From positions 1 through 27,703 of the forward strand of contig JBARRQ010000034.1 of assembly GCA_049644305.1 (NCBI GenBank): a DNA stretch of 27,703 nucleotides, read 5' to 3'. This document shows positions 26,374 to 27,703 of the stretch, in pieces. Under the pieces are notes generated by a model. It was not told the origin of the DNA. It worked only from the letters and a program-made list of their open reading frames with translations, and searched no databases. Numbering within the stretch: the stretch's first letter is position 1; each line of letters opens with the position of its first letter. Made by a program: the position numbers and the translations under genes. The DNA comes from AC-32 sp049644305. Its GTDB lineage: Bacteria; Actinomycetota; Thermoleophilia; Gaiellales; Gaiellaceae.

Positions 26374-27703
26374 CTGACGCGGGTCTCCGAACAGCCGCTC
26401 CATCGTGCGCTCGGTCTTACCAACGGGGAGTACGACCGAATCTGTGAGTTGCTCGAGCGCGAGCCGAACCATTTCGAGCTCGCGGTCTTCTCCTTGCTCT
26501 GGTCCGAGCACTGCGGCTACAAGCACACTGCGCCGCTGCTGCGCCGGCTGCCCAGCTCCGGGCCGCGCGTCCTGCAGGGGCCGGGCGAGAACGCGGGCGT
26601 GATCGACCTCGGCGAGGGCGAGGCGGTTGCCTTCAAGGTCGAGTCGCACAACCACCCTTCGGCGGTGGAGCCGTTCCAGGGCGCGGCGACGGGAGTCGGC
26701 GGGATCCTGCGCGACATCGTCGCGATGGGCGCACAGCCGGTCGCCCTGCTCGACGGGCTGCGCTTCGGCTCCCCCGGCTGGGCCTTCAGGCGGGCGGTCG
26801 AAGGCATCGGCCATTACGGGAACTGCGTAGGCGTCCCGACGGTGGGAGGCGAGGCGGTCTTCGACGAGGCGTACACGGGCAACTGCCTCGTCAACGCGAT
26901 GTGCGTCGGCCTCCTCCCCGCCGAGCGGGTCACACGCGCCCGCGCGCGCGGCACGGGGAACCTGATCGTCCTCTACGGCGCCACCACCGGTCGCGACGGA
27001 ATCGGCGGCGCCTCGGTGCTCGCAAGCCAGGAGCTCGGAGAGGGCGACGCCGACAAGCGGCCTTCCGTCCAGATCGGCGACCCGTTCACGGGCAAGAAGC
27101 TGATCGAGGCCTCGCTCGCGCTCGTCGAGGGAGAGCTCATCGAGTCGCTGCAGGACTGCGGGGCCGCCGGGCTCGCCTCCGCGCTCGCGGAGATGGCGCG
27201 TGGCGGTGCGGGCGTCGACGTCCACCTCGACCGCGTCCCGCTGCGCGAAGAGGGGATGGAGGCCTGGGAGATCATGATCTCCGAGAGCCAGGAGCGGATG
27301 GTCGCAGTCGTCAAGCCGGACCGCCTGTCGGAGGTCGAGGGGGTGCTGGACCGGTGGGAGCTCCACCACGCCACACTGGGAGAGGTCACGGACACGGGAA
27401 GCCTCTGCGCGTACTTCGAGGAGGAGCTCGTCGGCGAGATTCCGGCCGGCTTCCTGACCGACCAGTGCCCGCGGTACGAGCTCGACCGCCTTCCGGTCGA
27501 GCGGCGCCCGGCCCCGGTCGAGCCCGTGAACCACGAGCCCAAGCGCTGGATCTACGAGCAGTACGACCACCTCGTCCAGTCGAGGACAGTCCGCCGGCCC
27601 GGGCTCGACGCCGCCGTGCTACGGCTGCGGCCGTCCTGGCGCGGGCTCGCGGTCTCGCTCGACGGCCCCCCGCCCGGCGAGCGCGACCCACGCGGAGCCG
27701 GGC
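26374..27703 (+). CDS. purL: Phosphoribosylformylglycinamidine synthase subunit PurL, 3' truncated
   Basis: Large catalytic subunit of FGAM synthase, ATP-dependent. The first 443 codons are present: LHRALGLTNGEYDRICELLEREPNHFEL, SLLWSEHCGYKH, GPGENAGV, VESHNHPSAVEPFQGAATGVGGILRDI, DGIGGASVLAS, LQDCGAAGLASALAEMA and ISESQERM, then the window ends in the linker. The frame is open from 26293, but no ATG, GTG or TTG occurs before the conserved region; the first TTG lies inside it. CTG at 26374, 7 nt after TAGACT, is the best start and gives LTRVSEQPLHRALG. PurS and PurQ are 7.5 kb upstream. No frameshift seen. Confidence 0.93.
   Translation, partial: MTRVSEQPLHRALGLTNGEYDRICELLEREPNHFELAVFSLLWSEHCGYKHTAPLLRRLPSSGPRVLQGPGENAGVIDLGEGEAVAFKVESHNHPSAVEPFQGAATGVGGILRDIVAMGAQPVALLDGLRFGSPGWAFRRAVEGIGHYGNCVGVPTVGGEAVFDEAYTGNCLVNAMCVGLLPAERVTRARARGTGNLIVLYGATTGRDGIGGASVLASQELGEGDADKRPSVQIGDPFTGKKLIEASLALVEGELIESLQDCGAAGLASALAEMARGGAGVDVHLDRVPLREEGMEAWEIMISESQERMVAVVKPDRLSEVEGVLDRWELHHATLGEVTDTGSLCAYFEEELVGEIPAGFLTDQCPRYELDRLPVERRPAPVEPVNHEPKRWIYEQYDHLVQSRTVRRPGLDAAVLRLRPSWRGLAVSLDGPPPGERDPRGAG

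Noticed and set aside
26296..27570. 424-codon minus-strand frame
   Set aside because: It is the antisense shadow of purL, which has clear catalytic motifs. Its sequence is Arg/Ala/Asp-rich low complexity, typical of shadows in high-GC DNA.
1..27703. CRISPR arrays, insertion sequences, prophage genes
   Set aside because: No regularly spaced short repeats, transposase/integrase motifs or phage structural genes were seen.

Overview
This looks like chromosomal DNA of a high-GC (about 70% by eye) actinobacterium, most likely an uncultured Thermoleophilia (Gaiellales/Solirubrobacterales-like). Support: the rpsF-ssb-rpsR-rplI-dnaB order, a PurS/PurQ/PurL-type purine pathway, a secreted CSLREA/choice-of-anchor-Q protein with a C-terminal Fn3-like domain, and heavy use of leaderless GTG/ATG starts. 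The lineage is inferred from gene content; no rRNA is present. I see no tRNA, CRISPR array, transposase or prophage gene.

Layout. 1-3641: a tightly overlapping three-gene sensory operon (tandem-PAS protein cut by the left edge, a histidine kinase with a heptad-phased coiled coil, and a REC-PAS-histidine kinase). 3697-5457: secreted CSLREA protein with a near-consensus promoter. 5511-8258: DUF72 protein, then a tiny upstream ORF, an esterase and an N-acetylmuramoyl-L-alanine amidase. 8255-8542 (-): small membrane protein sharing a bidirectional promoter with the rpsF operon. 8654-11988: rpsF, ssb, rpsR, rplI, dnaB. 12353-18865: purA, then purD-purE, then purB-purC-purS-purQ, with a tiny antisense membrane-peptide pair between purA and purD. 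18866-26276: an accessory block with an 18-residue micropeptide, an 88-residue unknown protein, a diguanylate cyclase, an Erm-like methyltransferase, a HAD hydrolase, a cupin protein, a VOC-SDR-NTF2 operon, a DUF4232 lipoprotein, a GNAT enzyme and a DMT permease. 26374-27703: purL, cut by the right edge.

The most striking signal is translational. At least ten genes begin with ATG, GTG or CTG only 6-8 nt after a TANNNT-like -10 hexamer, which is the geometry of leaderless mRNAs. Three protein genes (purL, the HAD hydrolase, the SDR) appear to start at CTG: purL is leaderless, and the other two have GGAGG exactly 7 nt upstream. A 22-codon membrane-peptide ORF would also need a CTG start. Other candidates for new biology are the 18-residue basic peptide with its own -35/-10 promoter, a possible RxR-type leader peptide in front of the Erm-like gene, a heptad-phased His-containing repeat in the kinase coiled coil, and a cluster of DnaA-box-like sites with a 10-bp hairpin upstream of dnaB.

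Pathway view. The window encodes PurD, PurE, PurC, PurB, PurS, PurQ, PurL and PurA, which is most of IMP synthesis plus the first AMP-branch step. PurF, PurN/T, PurM, PurK and PurH are not seen. PurL is separated from PurS/PurQ by about 7.5 kb of unrelated genes but keeps its own TAGACT promoter, the same hexamer that precedes purD and purB.
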